Source of the DNA: Desulfobulbus sp.
GTDB taxonomy: Bacteria; Desulfobacterota; Desulfobulbia; Desulfobulbales; Desulfobulbaceae
Direction of reading: 5' to 3'
DNA: 5,715 nucleotides
NCBI GenBank assembly: GCA_011051825.1
Contig: DRKH01000036.1
Coordinates: 1-5,715, forward strand
A program made the position numbers and the translations under genes. Below the pieces are notes generated by a model. It did not search any database. It was not told the origin of the DNA and saw only the letters and a list, made by a program, of their open reading frames with translations. Positions 1-5,607 of this stretch are shown here, piece by piece (position 1 is the first letter of the stretch; the number at the start of each line of letters is the position of its first letter).

Positions 1-17
1 AGAGGTGAGGTGTAATG

Positions 18-115
18 TGGACATTTAGAGAAGTGATCTGATTGCATGCAACCGCAAGCGTAGCAGGGCTACGCCTACGGATTGCATAATTGAAGATCGC
101 TTTTCTAAATGTTCA
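18..115 (+). repeat. Long imperfect inverted repeat / hairpin upstream of the hydrogenase operon
   Basis: Bases 18-39 pair with 94-115 as a 22-bp outer stem. Its only non-Watson-Crick positions are 20/113, 30/103 and 34/99, and each is a G-U wobble in the + strand RNA. A small internal loop (about 40-45 and 88-93) follows. A middle stem comes next (46-54 with 78-87, one bulged A at 81), then a perfect 7-bp stem (58-64 with 68-74) closed by a 3-base loop (AGG, 65-67). The 8-base word GATTGCAT occurs on both flanks (40-47 and 80-87), and TGCATGCA (43-50) is itself a palindrome. There is no T-tract after it, so it does not look like an intrinsic terminator. It could be a structured RNA element in a long 5' leader, a REP-like repeat, or a small MITE-like mobile element. 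The fold was worked out by hand; the function is unknown. Confidence 0.75.
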
Positions 116-211
116 AAGTGCGCCTCAGAATGCGAAGTTATTGTTAAGCGTGCCCTAAAAGCTCAGACGAAAATCGTTCTCACCTGTAACTGCTGGAATA
201 AGGAGAAACCC
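116..211 (+). other. Leader between the hairpin and hyaA
   Basis: This stretch of about 96 bases separates the hairpin from the first gene. It is somewhat AT-richer than the genes and has no convincing open frame in the + direction. I looked for sigma-70 and sigma-54 (-24/-12) promoter elements and for FNR-like dyads and found none I would defend. The operon promoter therefore remains unlocated and may lie here, in the hairpin, or before the window. Confidence 0.4.
199..206 (+). promoter_or_regulatory. Ribosome binding site of hyaA
   Basis: A purine-rich TAAGGAGA sits 5 bases before the ATG at 212 (6 bases from the end of AGGAG). This spacing supports 212 as the start, which also gives a twin-arginine signal at the usual distance from the N-terminus. 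Confidence 0.8.
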
Positions 212-1300
212 ATGTCAAGACAGGATGCCGGCAACACTATCGATGCGCAGGTCAGCCGCCGCAGCTTTATCAAAGGCTGCAGTATCGCAGCTGCAGCCCT
301 GGGACTTTCCGAAACCATGGTCCCGAAACTGGTGGAGGCGGCCGCCTCCCCCCAGCGGCCACCGGTCATCTGGCTCCACTTCCAGGAATGCACAGGATGC
401 ACAGAAAGCCTCCTCCGAGGCTCCCATCCGGATATCGGACGCCTGATCCTGGATATCATTTCACTGGATTATCATGAAACCGTCATGGCGGCAGCCGGAC
501 ATCAGGCCGAAGAAGCCATGCAGGCTTCTATTGACAAGAACAAGGGTAAATTCATCTGTGTTGTCGAAGGAGCCATTCCCACCAAAGACGGTGGTATCTA
601 CTGCCAGATCGGCGGCAGGACGGCCATGGACATTTTGGCCGATGTCGGCCCCAAGGCCGCAGCCATCATCGCCATCGGCACCTGCGCCTCCTATGGTGGC
701 ATCCAGGCAGCCAGGCCCAACCCGACCGGCGCGGTCGGGGTCCGGGACCTGATCACCGGCACCCCGATCATCAATATTCCCGGCTGCCCTCCCAATCCCG
801 TCAGCTTTCTGGGCACTGTTCTCCACTTCCTGACCTTTAAACGACTGCCGAGAACGGACCAGCTGGGACGGCCCCTGTTTGCCTATGGCCGCAAGAACCA
901 TGACCAGTGTGAACGCAGACCCCATTTTGACGAGGGTCGTTTTGTTGAGCAGTTCGGTGACGAGGCGCACAGGCAGGGGTACTGCCTCTACAAAGTCGGC
1001 TGCAAAGGCCCACAGACCTACGCCAACTGTCCGGTCGCCCGTTTCAACGATGTCGGGGTATGGCCGGTCGGGGTCGGCCATGGCTGCATCGGCTGCACCG
1101 AGCCTGACTTCTGGGATACCATGACCCCGTTCTACGAACGACTGCCCGGTGTGAATATTCCCGGCGGCGGCAAGGGCATTGTCACCGGAGCTGACTCAAT
1201 CGGCAAAAAGATCCTCGGCGTAACCGCGGCAGCCGTCGGTATCCATGCCGCCGTCGGCATCGGCAAAAAGGTCATCAAAGGCAACAAATCCGAAGAATAG
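212..1300 (+). CDS. hyaA: [NiFe] hydrogenase small subunit, Tat-exported, membrane-anchored
   Basis: This 362-residue protein is the electron-transfer subunit of a group 1 [NiFe] hydrogenase. Residues 1-45 form a twin-arginine signal: SRRSFIK at 15-21, a hydrophobic stretch at 23-32, and a likely cut after A43-A-A45. Seen Fe-S ligands, aligned from known family spacing, are C60, C63, C158 and C192 (proximal cluster, in ECTGCTES and NIPGCPPNP); H230, C233, C258 and C264 (distal [4Fe-4S]); and C273, C292 and C295 (medial [3Fe-4S], with the usual Pro at 285). The glycine at 62 and absence of the extra proximal cysteine pair match the standard oxygen-sensitive cluster, not the six-Cys oxygen-tolerant type. 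Residues about 334-351 are a weakly hydrophobic helix containing H345, like the C-terminal anchor of E. coli HyaA. It is the first gene of the operon, 15 bp before the large subunit. The length is normal for the family. The symbol follows the hyaABC-type layout; the exact group 1 subgroup is not determined. Confidence 0.96.
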   Translation: MSRQDAGNTIDAQVSRRSFIKGCSIAAAALGLSETMVPKLVEAAASPQRPPVIWLHFQECTGCTESLLRGSHPDIGRLILDIISLDYHETVMAAAGHQAEEAMQASIDKNKGKFICVVEGAIPTKDGGIYCQIGGRTAMDILADVGPKAAAIIAIGTCASYGGIQAARPNPTGAVGVRDLITGTPIINIPGCPPNPVSFLGTVLHFLTFKRLPRTDQLGRPLFAYGRKNHDQCERRPHFDEGRFVEQFGDEAHRQGYCLYKVGCKGPQTYANCPVARFNDVGVWPVGVGHGCIGCTEPDFWDTMTPFYERLPGVNIPGGGKGIVTGADSIGKKILGVTAAAVGIHAAVGIGKKVIKGNKSEE

Positions 1301-1315
1301 CGAAGGAGAAATATC

Positions 1316-3016
1316 ATGGCACAACGTATTGTGGTTGATCCTATTACCCGGATTGAAGGCCACCTGAGAATAGATGCGGAAGTAGAAAACGGCATTATCA
1401 GCAAGGCCTGGTCCTCGGGCCAGATGTGGCGAGGGATCGAGGTTATTCTCCAGGGCCGCGATCCCCGCGATGCCTGGCATTTTACCCAGCGTATCTGCGG
1501 GGTCTGCACCACGGTGCATGCCCTGGCCTCGGTACGGACGGTTGAGAATGCCCTGGGCCTGGAAATCCCGATGAACGCCCAATATATCCGTAATCTGGTC
1601 ATGTCGCTGCATGCGCTTCATGACCATATCGTCCATTTCTACATCCTGTCCGCCCTCGACTGGGTGGACGTGGTTTCCGCCCTCCAGGCCGATATCGGCA
1701 AGACGGTACAACTCTCCGAAACGCTTTCCAACTGGCCGGGCAACTCGGCAAACCGTTTTAAAACCGTTCAGGCCAAAGTGCAGGCCATCGTCGACTCGGG
1801 ACAGCTGGGCCCCTTTGCCAACGGCTACTGGGGCCACCCGGCCATGATCCTGCCGCCCGAGGCAAACCTGATGGCGGTTTCCCATTACCTCGAAGCTCTG
1901 GATTACCAGCGCAAGGCCGACCAGGCCATTGCCATTATTTCCGGCAAGGATCCGCACGTACAGAACATGTCGGTAGGCGGGGTTACCGCAGCTATCAATC
2001 CGGATAACGAGGCAACCCTTAATACCGAAAGGCTCTACTGGGTCAAGCAGCTGGCCGAAGAGGTACGAGGCTTCATCCAGCAGGTCTACCTGCCCGATGT
2101 TATTGCCATCGGCGCCCTGTACAAGGACTGGCTCCAGTACGGTAAAGGCGTGACCAATTATCTGGCCGTACCGGATATGGTCCTGGATACCAAAGGCACC
2201 AAGTTTGACCTGCCCGGCGGCACCATCATGGGCGGCGACCTGGGAACGGTCAAGGGCATCACCAGCTTCAATGACAGCTACTTCCGTGACAACGTCGTCG
2301 AATGCATTGCCCGCTCCTGGTACGATGGCGACTGGACCCGGCACCCGTATGAAGAGGATACGGTTCCGAAGTATACCGACTTTCAGGATGACGGCAAATA
2401 CTCCTGGCTCAAGGCACCGCGCTTTCAGGACCAGCCCATGCAGGTCGGGCCGCTGGCCCAGGTGCTGGTCGGCTATGCCCAGGGTCACGAGTTGACGACA
2501 AAATACGTCAACGATACCCTGTCCAGAGTCAGTTCACTGGCCGGGGCCCAGGTCGGAGCGGACGCCCTGCAATCAACTCCGGGCAGGCATCTGGCCCGGG
2601 CCATACGGGCTTCCATGCTGGCTGATCTCTCCATTAAGCACTGGCAGTTGCTGGTCGACAATATCGGCTCCGGTGATTATGAAATTTTCAACAAACCAAC
2701 CTTCCCGAAAGGCACCCAGCAGGGATTCGGCTTTCACGAGGCGCCGCGTGGCGCACTCTCGCACTGGATCGTCATCAAAGACGGAAAGATCAAAAACTAC
2801 CAGTGCGTGGTCCCGTCCACCTGGAACGCCGGCCCACGCGACGACAAAGACGTGCCCGGCCCATACGAGGCCTCCCTGGTCGGCAACCCCATGGCCGAAC
2901 CGGAGCAACCGCTTGAAGTTCTGCGCACGGTGCATTCCTTTGACCCCTGCATCGCCTGCGCGGTCCACATGCTCGACCCGGAGGGCACGGAGTTGACCAA
3001 AGTAAAGGTAGTGTGA
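1316..3016 (+). CDS. hyaB: [NiFe] hydrogenase large (catalytic) subunit precursor
   Basis: This 566-residue protein carries the NiFe(CN)2CO active site that splits H2. The N-terminal motif RICGVCTTVH gives nickel ligands C61 and C64, with H68 nearby. The C-terminal motif DPCIACAVH gives C545 and C548 and ends at H551. E14 in TRIEGH matches the conserved proton-path glutamate, and R478 in APRG matches the conserved outer-shell arginine. E42 in WRGIE probably corresponds to the Mg/Fe-site glutamate. The 15 residues after H551 (starting MLDPEG) are the tail that the maturation protease should remove after nickel insertion. There is no export signal, as expected for a subunit carried through Tat with its partner. 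A strong ribosome binding site (AAGGAG, 1303-1308) lies 7 bases before the ATG. Length is typical and the frame is intact. Confidence 0.97.
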   Translation: MAQRIVVDPITRIEGHLRIDAEVENGIISKAWSSGQMWRGIEVILQGRDPRDAWHFTQRICGVCTTVHALASVRTVENALGLEIPMNAQYIRNLVMSLHALHDHIVHFYILSALDWVDVVSALQADIGKTVQLSETLSNWPGNSANRFKTVQAKVQAIVDSGQLGPFANGYWGHPAMILPPEANLMAVSHYLEALDYQRKADQAIAIISGKDPHVQNMSVGGVTAAINPDNEATLNTERLYWVKQLAEEVRGFIQQVYLPDVIAIGALYKDWLQYGKGVTNYLAVPDMVLDTKGTKFDLPGGTIMGGDLGTVKGITSFNDSYFRDNVVECIARSWYDGDWTRHPYEEDTVPKYTDFQDDGKYSWLKAPRFQDQPMQVGPLAQVLVGYAQGHELTTKYVNDTLSRVSSLAGAQVGADALQSTPGRHLARAIRASMLADLSIKHWQLLVDNIGSGDYEIFNKPTFPKGTQQGFGFHEAPRGALSHWIVIKDGKIKNYQCVVPSTWNAGPRDDKDVPGPYEASLVGNPMAEPEQPLEVLRTVHSFDPCIACAVHMLDPEGTELTKVKVV

Positions 3017-3085
3017 CGTGAAGATATCTCCGTTCATCAGGTTCTGCTTATGTCAGCTACCGCTCCCGGCAACAAACGACGTCGC

Positions 3086-3120
3086 AACCCGGAACCCGAA
3101 ACTCGGAACCCGAAACCCGT
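3086..3120 (+). repeat. Tandem heptamer array, 5 units of AACYCGR, next to the hyaC ribosome binding site
   Basis: Five consecutive 7-base units are seen: AACCCGG, AACCCGA, AACTCGG, AACCCGA, AACCCGT. The variable positions are the fourth (C/T) and the seventh base. The last unit runs directly into TAGGAGGT. The same unit recurs as a second 5-unit array after the operon at 5519-5553. Confidence 0.85.
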
Positions 3121-3127
3121 AGGAGGT
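3120..3127 (+). promoter_or_regulatory. Strong ribosome binding site of hyaC, fused to the heptamer array
   Basis: TAGGAGGT is a near-ideal Shine-Dalgarno sequence 4 bases before the ATG at 3132. Its first base is the last base of the heptamer array. It decides the start at 3132, against an overlapping open frame from 3050 in another frame. Confidence 0.8.
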
Positions 3128-3131
3128 CATT

Positions 3132-3776
3132 ATGCAGTACACCCGACATCAGGCATGGTCCATTCTGCTCCGATTGTTTCACTGGTGTTTTGCCCTCTCA
3201 TTTGTCACTCTGGTAATTACGGGGCTGTACATTCACTTCCCCTGGACCAATACCATGCTTGAGGGCAGCTCAACTTTCCCTGTCGCCACCATGCGCTATA
3301 TCCACTTCATCGCCGGCTTTGTCTTTACCGGAGCACTGCTGGCCAGGGTGTACCTGCTCCTGTTCGGCAACCGTCAGGAACGGTTCTGGGACTTTCTCCC
3401 CATTACCCCTCGAAACATTAAAAACCTGCTGGCCACCTTGAAATATTATCTCTACATGGGGAACACTGCAGAGCACCGGCTGGGCCACAATGCCTTGGGC
3501 GGAATGGTGTACTTTATCACCTTTATTGTAGCGGCACTCCAGATCATCTCCGGATTTTACATGCTCTATCCGGAAAGTACGTTCTGGCAGGTCTGGGGAT
3601 TAAAGCTGCTTGGAACGCAGCAGCAGGCGCGGTTTCTCCACTATCTGTTCACGTGGTATTTTTTAATTTTTGTTGCCACGCATCTCTATATCGTAATCTG
3701 GAATGATGTCAGTTCCAAGGAAGGCATGATTTCATCAATTTTCAACGGCACAAAATACATGCCGAAAAAATCCTGA
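3132..3776 (+). CDS. hyaC: Hydrogenase b-type cytochrome subunit (HyaC family)
   Basis: This 214-residue integral membrane protein is the haem b subunit that takes electrons from the small subunit and reduces quinone. Four membrane segments can be seen at about 15-35, 55-78, 122-146 and 168-190. Candidate haem-binding histidines sit in family-typical places: H17 (RLFHW, helix 1), H58 (RYIHFIAGF, helix 2), H170 (RFLHY) and H184 (ATHLYIVIWND, helix 4). The ITGLYIHFPW stretch after helix 1 and the GNRQERFWDF loop after helix 2 also match the HyaC/HupZ family. The C-terminus (SSIFNGTKYM) resembles the family end that reads VNG(Y/T)K. It is slightly shorter than E. coli HyaC (235) but complete. 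It lies 115 bp after hyaB and 4 bp before the protease gene. Which histidines bind haem is inferred by comparison, not shown. Confidence 0.95.
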   Translation: MQYTRHQAWSILLRLFHWCFALSFVTLVITGLYIHFPWTNTMLEGSSTFPVATMRYIHFIAGFVFTGALLARVYLLLFGNRQERFWDFLPITPRNIKNLLATLKYYLYMGNTAEHRLGHNALGGMVYFITFIVAALQIISGFYMLYPESTFWQVWGLKLLGTQQQARFLHYLFTWYFLIFVATHLYIVIWNDVSSKEGMISSIFNGTKYMPKKS

Positions 3777-3780
3777 ACAT

Positions 3781-4266
3781 ATGACAAAAAACGTAGCCAT
3801 CCTTGGTATCGGCAACCTGTTGATGGGTGACGAGGGATTCGGGGTTCATGTGATCAAACACCTTGAAAAGACCTATGCCTTTCCCGAAAATGTGCACCTG
3901 CACGATGCCGGAACCGCTGGGATCTACCTGGGCCCTATTCTCGAAGATTCGGACTGGGTCATGGTTGTCGATGTTATCAAATCGGACAACCCGCCCGGAA
4001 CCCTGGAATACCTGGACAACAGGGCTATAAGCGGCAAAAATATCCATACCTCCATGTCGCCCCATCAGCTGGGCATCCTGGAAATTATCGATATATGCAG
4101 GCTGCGCGGCAACGAACCGGAAACCATCGATTTTCTCTGTGCCGTCCCCGAAGACATATCACTGGGCCTGGAACTCACCGAAACCCTGCAGCAACGGGTA
4201 GCGGAAATCGGAACCGAGATCACAAACAGGCTTGACCGGGCCGGCTACACCATCGCCCATGCATGA
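3781..4266 (+). CDS. hyaD: Hydrogenase maturation endopeptidase (HyaD/HybD family)
   Basis: This 161-residue cytoplasmic protease removes the C-terminal tail of the large subunit once nickel is in place. The N-terminal motif GIGNLLMGDEGFGVHV (9-24) contains E18. D64 lies in MVVDVI and H95 in SPHQLG. These three match the nickel-binding Glu16, Asp62 and His93 of E. coli HybD. DAGTAG at 42-47 matches the DGGTAG motif that is important for activity in the family. The expected target is the H551-M552 bond of the large subunit encoded upstream. The start codon is 4 bases after the hyaC stop and has no good Shine-Dalgarno sequence, so translation is probably coupled to hyaC. Length is typical (HybD is 164). 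Its 3' end overlaps hypA. Confidence 0.95.
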   Translation: MTKNVAILGIGNLLMGDEGFGVHVIKHLEKTYAFPENVHLHDAGTAGIYLGPILEDSDWVMVVDVIKSDNPPGTLEYLDNRAISGKNIHTSMSPHQLGILEIIDICRLRGNEPETIDFLCAVPEDISLGLELTETLQQRVAEIGTEITNRLDRAGYTIAHA

Positions 4267-4633
4267 ACTGTCCCTGGCCCGCAGCCTGATCGACCAGATA
4301 CTGGCCCTTGCCCAAGAACATCAGGCGAAAAAGATCATCAACGTTACCGTCATCATCGGCCCTTTTTCCGGGATTGTAACCGATTCCTTTTGCTTTGGTT
4401 TTGAAGCCCTGAAGCGGGAACAGAAGCCGACCAGAGAAGCTGCCCTTACCCTTGAAACCCCAAGCCCGGAATATTGCTGCCTGCAATGCGGCAAGACCTT
4501 TACAGGCCGCAACAGCCAAACCATGCCGTCACGATCCTTTTCCGCCGACAGGCCCTGTCCGGCCTGCGGGTCTGAGCACTGCACCACCAGGGGCGGGGAT
4601 GAACTGATCCTTAAACAGCTTGAAATGGAGTAA
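4259..4633 (+). CDS. hypA: Nickel-insertion zinc protein HypA
   Basis: This 124-residue protein works with HypB to load nickel into the large subunit. I place the start at 4259 rather than at the upstream in-frame ATG at 4232, because HypA binds nickel through its N-terminal Met-His-Glu and the 4259 start gives exactly MHELSLARSL. This creates an 8-bp overlap with hyaD (4259-4266) and no visible Shine-Dalgarno sequence, implying coupling. The structural zinc site is seen as C74-x2-C77 and C100-x2-C103, with extra cysteines at 45, 73 and 108. The spacing between the two CxxC pairs is 22 residues, longer than the roughly 13 I recall for E. coli HypA. The conserved GPFSG(I/V) segment (34-39) and the GGDELILKQLEM end fit the family. 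Confidence 0.95.
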   Translation: MHELSLARSLIDQILALAQEHQAKKIINVTVIIGPFSGIVTDSFCFGFEALKREQKPTREAALTLETPSPEYCCLQCGKTFTGRNSQTMPSRSFSADRPCPACGSEHCTTRGGDELILKQLEME

Positions 4634-4636
4634 ACC

Positions 4637-5359
4637 ATGTGCAACACCTGCGGCTGTCAACTGACAGACACCTCAGATACCCGAATCGTCGAAGTCAACA
4701 AAAACCTGCTCGAGGCCAATAACCGACAGGGCGAGGCCAACCGGAACCACATCGAGCGCATGGGCGCAGTTGCGATCAACCTGATTTCAAGCCCGGGAGC
4801 AGGCAAGACCTCCCTGCTGGAGCATACCATTGATGCGCTTGGCACCGAGATGCGGATAGGAGTCATTGAAGGGGATATTGAAACCGAACGGGATGCGGAC
4901 CGGATTCGGGCCAAAGGAGTAGCCGCAGTTCAGCTGACCACCGGCGGAGCCTGCCATCTCGATGCGCCCCTGGTCCACAAGGGGCTGCACGCGCTGGAAG
5001 ACCAGGCAAACAGCAACCGGGAGACTGCCGGAGGGAAAAAATACGATCTGATTTTTATTGAAAATGTCGGCAACCTGGTCTGCCCGGCTACATTTTACCT
5101 GGGCGAACATAAACGGGTGATCCTGGTTTCAGTGCCCGAGGGTTCGGACAAACCCGCCAAATATCCGACCACCTTTCACGGAGCGGATCTCTTTGTCATC
5201 ACCAAAACCGATCTGCTGGACTATTTTGATTTCTCTTTAGACGAAGCCGACAGGGAGGCAAGGCGCATTCAACCGGGACTTGAGATCATGCACCTATCGG
5301 CAACGACCGGAGACGGCTTCCAATCCTGGCTCGACTGGCTCCGGAGGCTTGTTGCCTGA
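4637..5359 (+). CDS. hypB: GTPase HypB, hydrogenase nickel insertion
   Basis: This 240-residue SIMIBI-class GTPase drives nickel transfer to the large subunit together with HypA. The N-terminus MCNTCGCQ has the CxxCGC high-affinity nickel motif (C2, C5, C7) known from E. coli HypB. The Walker A loop is SPGAGKTS (52-59). The G-domain metal site is seen as C107-H108 in GGACHLDA and C149 in ENVGNLVCPA. VITKTDLL (187-194) is the guanine-specificity motif. There is no histidine-rich stretch after the N-terminal motif, so it is not of the nickel-storage type found in rhizobia. A ribosome binding site (GGAG, 4627-4630) lies inside the end of hypA, 6 bases before the ATG, and only 3 bases separate the two genes. 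It is the last gene of the operon in this window. Confidence 0.96.
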   Translation: MCNTCGCQLTDTSDTRIVEVNKNLLEANNRQGEANRNHIERMGAVAINLISSPGAGKTSLLEHTIDALGTEMRIGVIEGDIETERDADRIRAKGVAAVQLTTGGACHLDAPLVHKGLHALEDQANSNRETAGGKKYDLIFIENVGNLVCPATFYLGEHKRVILVSVPEGSDKPAKYPTTFHGADLFVITKTDLLDYFDFSLDEADREARRIQPGLEIMHLSATTGDGFQSWLDWLRRLVA

Positions 5360-5607
5360 GACTCTCTACACGGCGGTCTTTAACCCCACTGATGCACACG
5401 GAAAACCTGCAACTGATCACGGGGTAATCAACCTGGGGTCATATCAAGCAAGAAATGTTGTACCTGGTCACATGTTTTACAAATAACAACCGTCGAAGGC
5501 GGCTGACTTTAAACTTAGAACTCGAAACTCGAAACTCGGAACTCGAAACCCGCTGTTTTCAGACAAACGTTCATCCGTGGTTCTCAAAAGCTATACACAG
5601 CAGCGGC
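5360..5607. other. Gene-free region between hypB and the convergent gene
   Basis: These 248 bases separate two genes that point at each other. I find no strong GC-rich hairpin with a T-tract on either strand, so how transcription ends here is unclear. The region contains the second heptamer array (5512-5553) and a short motif GTTCATCCGTGGTTC (5569-5583). A + strand frame stays open from 5448 to the window end, but it runs through the repeat and reads as low-complexity, so I do not call a gene. Confidence 0.6.
5512..5553 (+). repeat. Tandem heptamer array, 5-6 units of AACYCGR, downstream of hypB
   Basis: A degenerate unit (AACTTAG, 5512-5518) is followed by AACTCGA, AACTCGA, AACTCGG, AACTCGA and AACCCGC (5519-5553). 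This is the same 7-base unit and copy number as the array at 3086-3120. The third unit is the GG-type one in both (AACTCGG), so the arrays are in matching register. The two arrays flank hyaC, hyaD, hypA and hypB in direct orientation. Confidence 0.85.

Larger units (their letters stand above)
3017..3131 (+). other. Intergenic gap between hyaB and hyaC
   Basis: At 115 bp this is by far the longest gap inside the operon; the others are 15 bp, 4 bp, an 8-bp overlap and 3 bp. It holds short palindromes (AGATATCT at 3022-3029, CGACGTCG at 3077-3084), then the 7-base tandem repeat, then the hyaC ribosome binding site. I see no terminator with a T-tract and no defensible promoter. It could be a point where expression of the structural pair is uncoupled from the accessory genes, but nothing in the bases proves that. 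Confidence 0.6.

Noticed and set aside
82..110. Possible sigma-70 promoter TTGCAT with a 16-base spacer and TCTAAA
   Set aside because: Only 3 of 6 and 4 of 6 bases match consensus, and it lies within the hairpin arm, so the match is explained as well by the inverted repeat.
461..1081. 206-codon open frame on the - strand inside hyaA
   Set aside because: It lies wholly antisense to a gene with all its cluster ligands conserved; its product is low-complexity Gly/Ala/Asp/Val of the kind produced by antisense reading of such codons.
1196..2488. 430-codon open frame on the - strand spanning the end of hyaA and most of hyaB
   Set aside because: Long, but antisense to a clear hydrogenase large subunit. 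It shows no recognisable motif and crosses a gene boundary, as expected from codon bias rather than from a real gene.
3086..3120. CRISPR-like array
   Set aside because: The units are 7 bases long and strictly adjacent with no spacers, so this is a simple tandem repeat.
3050..3262. 70-codon + strand frame starting before hyaC
   Set aside because: It reads through the heptamer array (Pro-Glu-Thr-Arg-Asn low complexity) and then out of frame into hyaC; it has no good ribosome binding site, whereas hyaC has an excellent one.
5280..5486. 68-codon + strand frame overlapping the end of hypB
   Set aside because: It starts out of frame inside hypB without a ribosome binding site, and its downstream half has no recognisable features. 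A remnant of a gene cannot be excluded, but I have no support for it.
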